From assembly GCF_010389155.1 (NCBI RefSeq), contig NC_057769.1, positions 35,821,548 through 35,885,547 on the forward strand: 64,000 nucleotides of DNA, given 5' to 3'. Of the stretch, positions 61,176-64,000 are shown one piece after another. The notes beneath the pieces were generated by a model. That model was given only the letters and a program-made list of their open reading frames with translations. It was not told the origin of the DNA and did no database searches. The stretch is from Erigeron canadensis. Taxonomy: Eukaryota > Streptophyta > Magnoliopsida > Asterales > Asteraceae. Position 1 is the first letter of the stretch. Every line of letters starts with the position of its first letter. The position numbers were made by a program, and so were the translations under genes.

Positions 61176-61847
61176 ATGAGTGAAGATAATCCCACTTATG
61201 AACCTGATGATCGTAGCTCAAATTCTTTCACTTCACCACCTTGTTCACCTAGTTTAACTCAACCACTTTCCAAACCTCAAAAATCTAAATCAAGAAACAT
61301 GAAAAGAAACCGAGATACAAGCACCAGACACCCCGTCTACCGAGGTGTTCGTATGCGTAATTGGGGGAAATGGGTGTCTGAAATACGTGAACCAAGGAAG
61401 AAATCCAGAATATGGCTGGGGACATACCGAAACCCTGAAATGGCTGCACGAGCACATGATGTTGCGGCGCTTAGCATTAAGGGTAATTCGGCTATTTTTA
61501 ATTTTCCTGATCTGGTGGGGTCATTACCCCGACCAGTCTCCTCGTCCCCAAGGGACGTACAGGCAGCTGCAGCAAAAGCTGCTGCCATGGAAAAATTTGA
61601 TTTTCCTATGACACCATCTACAGTATCTTCAGAAGAACTAAGTGAGATAACTAAGCTTCCAATTCTTGGTCCGGGCTTGGACTCGGAGGAGCCTAACAAT
61701 GAGTTTGTGTACATTGACTCGGTGGTGGATGGGTGGTTATATCCACCACAATGGATAAATAACGGCGGAGATGTCGACGGTGGGCATGTTTCTGATCAGA
61801 AGAATGTGATTTCTTGTGACATCGAATCTTTATTGTGGAATTATTAG
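61176..61847 (+). CDS. AP2/ERF transcription factor, DREB subfamily A-4 (TINY-like)
   Basis: An intronless 223-residue protein. The N-terminal 50 residues are Ser/Pro-rich and end in a basic stretch ([11 protein letters not shown]) that can act as a nuclear signal. The AP2 domain is at about residues 54-111: [20 protein letters not shown], then [20 protein letters not shown] and [19 protein letters not shown]. The valine in WVSEI and the leucine in RIWLG, the LPRP-x(4-5)-SPRD(V/I)QAAA extension and the C-terminal LLWNY are typical of the DREB A-4 group (TINY/HARDY relatives), which bind DRE/CRT elements in cold, drought or growth responses. One acidic activation region lies between 139 and 190. 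No introns, as usual for this group. The individual orthologue cannot be named. Confidence 0.93.
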   Translation: MSEDNPTYEPDDRSSNSFTSPPCSPSLTQPLSKPQKSKSRNMKRNRDTSTRHPVYRGVRMRNWGKWVSEIREPRKKSRIWLGTYRNPEMAARAHDVAALSIKGNSAIFNFPDLVGSLPRPVSSSPRDVQAAAAKAAAMEKFDFPMTPSTVSSEELSEITKLPILGPGLDSEEPNNEFVYIDSVVDGWLYPPQWINNGGDVDGGHVSDQKNVISCDIESLLWNY

Positions 61848-62479
61848 TATGTTTTCTTGTGTGTCTTCATTTTATTCTTTTAAAACCTTTTCGTTCTTCA
61901 CTATAAAAAAATCCATCTAAAAAATATATATTTATATATGTCTTGTGTTAATTACCTTGTTGATATGATGCACAAAAGAAATAAAATGACCGGAGATGCC
62001 ATATTCGTGCGTTCTCTGAAAAAACAACATATGGCCGTGCTATTATTTTCGACCTATACAATTATTTGTAAGACGGCAGTAAAGGGTTCCATTTACAATT
62101 ATTTAGAAAACATCTATACAATGTATTCGTTAAATTATATACTCGTAATGAATAAAAAATATGGATATAAATATAAATATTACACCCTTTAAATTTCTGG
62201 TAAGTACGATTTCTTTTTTAGGAATCATTTTTCATGCTATATAAATAAAAAGAAGGTTATATATTTATTACTGTACATTTTAAATTTAGATTTAGATTTA
62301 GATATATATACTATACCACTTTATATATATAATTTTTAATTCAGATTGTACAAGCTATAATTGGGGTATTATTAAATAAAATCAAATATGTAAGTGTATC
62401 GATCGTTATCTTAATCAAAATGATGATAGAGATGGTAAGTAATTTCTGATAATCTAACTTCAGGTGTAGAGGGTTTTTT

Positions 62480-62515
<36 letters not shown>

Positions 62516-62598
62516 GTCATAACTCTCATCTTTAGTTTCATGGATGATGTTCATTTTCCTAAAATTTTATTTATTTTGGTTTTAACAAAACGGTAGCA
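61848..62598. other. ERF 3' flank with poly-G run
   Basis: AT-rich 3'UTR and flank. An uninterrupted run of 32 G occupies 62482-62513. Confidence 0.55.
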
Positions 62599-62928
62599 GT
62601 TTTTTTTTTTTTTTCTTAAATGTGAATTTTGCTTGAAATTTTATGTTGTGATTCGACAGCGGGAGCTTTAGTATACGTTGTCTTAACCGGGTCCGCAGTA
62701 GAGCTCCGTCGAAGTAGAAATGCCTGTTTAAAATACGCGATGGAAGGAAACTCCTTACTAATCCGGCCAAAGACATGCCGATTAACATGGGCGAACCCTG
62801 TCAATCGAGACTTGAACCTAAGTATACCCAAACTAAGTCCTTATATATGTCTAACTCAACTCAAGCCTTGAACCCAAAACCTCTTGAATAGAGGAATGTC
62901 TTTTTAATCAATGAGTTAATGGTCAAGG
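62599..62928 (-). mobile_element. tRNA-derived SINE, family 2
   Basis: On the minus strand the head has CATTAACTCATTGATT (box A) and TTTTGGGTTCAAGGC (box B). The body has CGGACCCGGTTAAGACAACG and the tail CGCTGTCGAATCACAAC before poly(A). ACGGTAGCA flanks both sides (62590-62598, 62929-62937). It is the uninterrupted relative of the split copy at 35923-37175. Confidence 0.88.
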
Positions 62929-62937
62929 ACGGTAGCA

Positions 62938-63280
62938 TTTTTTTTTTTTGTACTTTCTTGATTCTTACCCAAAAGTTATTTGATATTGGCACTAAACAAA
63001 AATTAACTGAAATTGAGCTTTTCTTTTGGATTAATCTGAAGAAAGAATGGCTGGCAAGGGCTAACAATCACAAAAAGGACCAATGAAAACACGTGTTCAA
63101 TCTTCCCCAAGTGGATATTGTGATAACTAGGGATTGGTTAGGAACCTGTCACGGGCGGCAAACCTCGGTACAAGCTATCAAACAAAATTTAATGTTCGGT
63201 TAAATTCGCCTACGTTTACAAAGTGAGGGAAAAAAAAAAATTTGCTGGTAACGGTTGTGAGTTGTGACAAAACATAATAA
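62938..63280. other. Intergenic DNA
   Basis: Nothing recognisable was seen. Confidence 0.4.
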
Positions 63281-63498
63281 AACACCTCTTGTATCCCAAC
63301 CACACTTTTTGGTATCCCAACCAAAAAGTGTGAGCCCCCATGTCTATAATGGTATATATATAATACCATTATATATATAAAACACCTTTTGTATCCCCAT
63401 GTCTATAATGGTATATATATAAGAGAGTAAAAAACGGGCCTCCTATCATTAATAATCTGGTCGGGTTACCAAAATTATGGTCGGGATACCAGGTGTTT
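63281..63498. repeat. MITE-like inverted-repeat element
   Basis: It starts AACACCTCTTGTATCCCAAC and ends GTCGGGATACCAGGTGTTT, which are inverted repeats. An internal ATGTCTATAATGGTATATAT segment occurs twice. The same flanks occur at 50890-51180, so these are two members of one family. Confidence 0.6.
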
Positions 63499-64000
63499 AA
63501 TAAAATCAATTGTAATTTTGTAATTGTGGACATGAGACAAACTCCATAAATATCAAACTTTTCCCACCAAACAAGGCATATGTCACTGTCAAATTATTTA
63601 TACGGAAACCATAATTGTACCCGTGAATATTGACACCCAAACTCGGTATTGTTCTAGTGTCATTTTCCCCCCCTAGTCTTTTATCATACAACCCATGGGC
63701 TCATGGCTATGTTGTGATACAAATTACGAAGCATAACTATCATTGCGCATTAATGAATGCTAGGCGATTTACAGTTGACAAAAAGGACTAAAAGGGGGGA
63801 GGAAGGGGTGAGCTAAAACCCAAATTTATCAAAATTTTCTTGTCACCACTATTAAATACAAAAAATTCATGTCAAATCTACTTAATTCTATCCAAATTAG
63901 GGGTACTTGTAGGCTTCACCCCATCAACTATATATTTAAATTAAACTTTGTATTAAAATTGATTTGTAATTTTAACATGTAAAGTTGTACATAGTGTATA
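63499..64000. other. Intergenic DNA to the window end
   Basis: No gene or element was recognised. Confidence 0.4.

Noticed and set aside
61337..61714. 125-codon frame antisense to the ERF gene
   Set aside because: It is the shadow of the AP2 coding sequence; codon bias of the sense frame explains its openness.
62341..62541. Poly-proline frame opposite the poly-G run
   Set aside because: The prolines come from the homopolymer only.

Overview
This is nuclear DNA of a flowering plant. The genes have GT-AG introns, the intergenic DNA is very AT-rich, transposons are nested, and the gene families are plant ones (GT47 exostosin-type glycosyltransferases, receptor-like kinase domains, phloem protein 2 domains, a DREB-type AP2/ERF factor, an ACD6/ITN1-like ankyrin protein). 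A kinase gene fused to phloem-protein-2 domains suggests an asterid, possibly Asteraceae; that placement is from memory and not proven by the window.

Layout. 0-1.1 kb: first exon of an ankyrin-repeat gene on the minus strand, whose remaining exons lie outside the window. 4.3-20.2 kb: three tandem plus-strand GT47 genes (A, B, C), each with a separate 5'UTR exon and four coding exons; the second coding exon is 131 nt and the last 669 nt in all three. B and C are the closest pair. 25.5-35.9 kb: one ten-exon gene whose exons join without frame breaks into about 1380 residues: kinase-like, kinase, kinase-like, then two PP2 domains. Only the middle kinase keeps the catalytic residues. 38.3-41.6 kb: a fourth, more diverged GT47 gene (D). 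The kinase-PP2 gene therefore sits inside the GT47 array. 42-61 kb: gene-poor, repeat-rich DNA. 61.2-61.8 kb: an intronless DREB (A-4/TINY-like) gene.

The mobile DNA is well enough preserved to be read by its target-site duplications. There are several tRNA-derived SINE families; a 955-bp Mutator-like element (9-bp duplication) inside a SINE; a 484-bp solo LTR (5-bp duplication) inside another SINE; a 940-bp hAT element (8-bp duplication) inside a Helitron-like element; further short Helitrons (A|TC...CTAG|T); Stowaway-like MITEs; and 5'-truncated LINE fragments with zf-RVT domains.

Functionally, the GT47 genes probably act in the Golgi on cell-wall polysaccharides. The kinase-PP2 gene looks like a cytoplasmic signalling protein with lectin-like domains. 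The ERF is a transcription factor. Nothing in the sequence ties them into one pathway. All exon models come from reading splice sites and frames by eye; no transcript data or database search was available.
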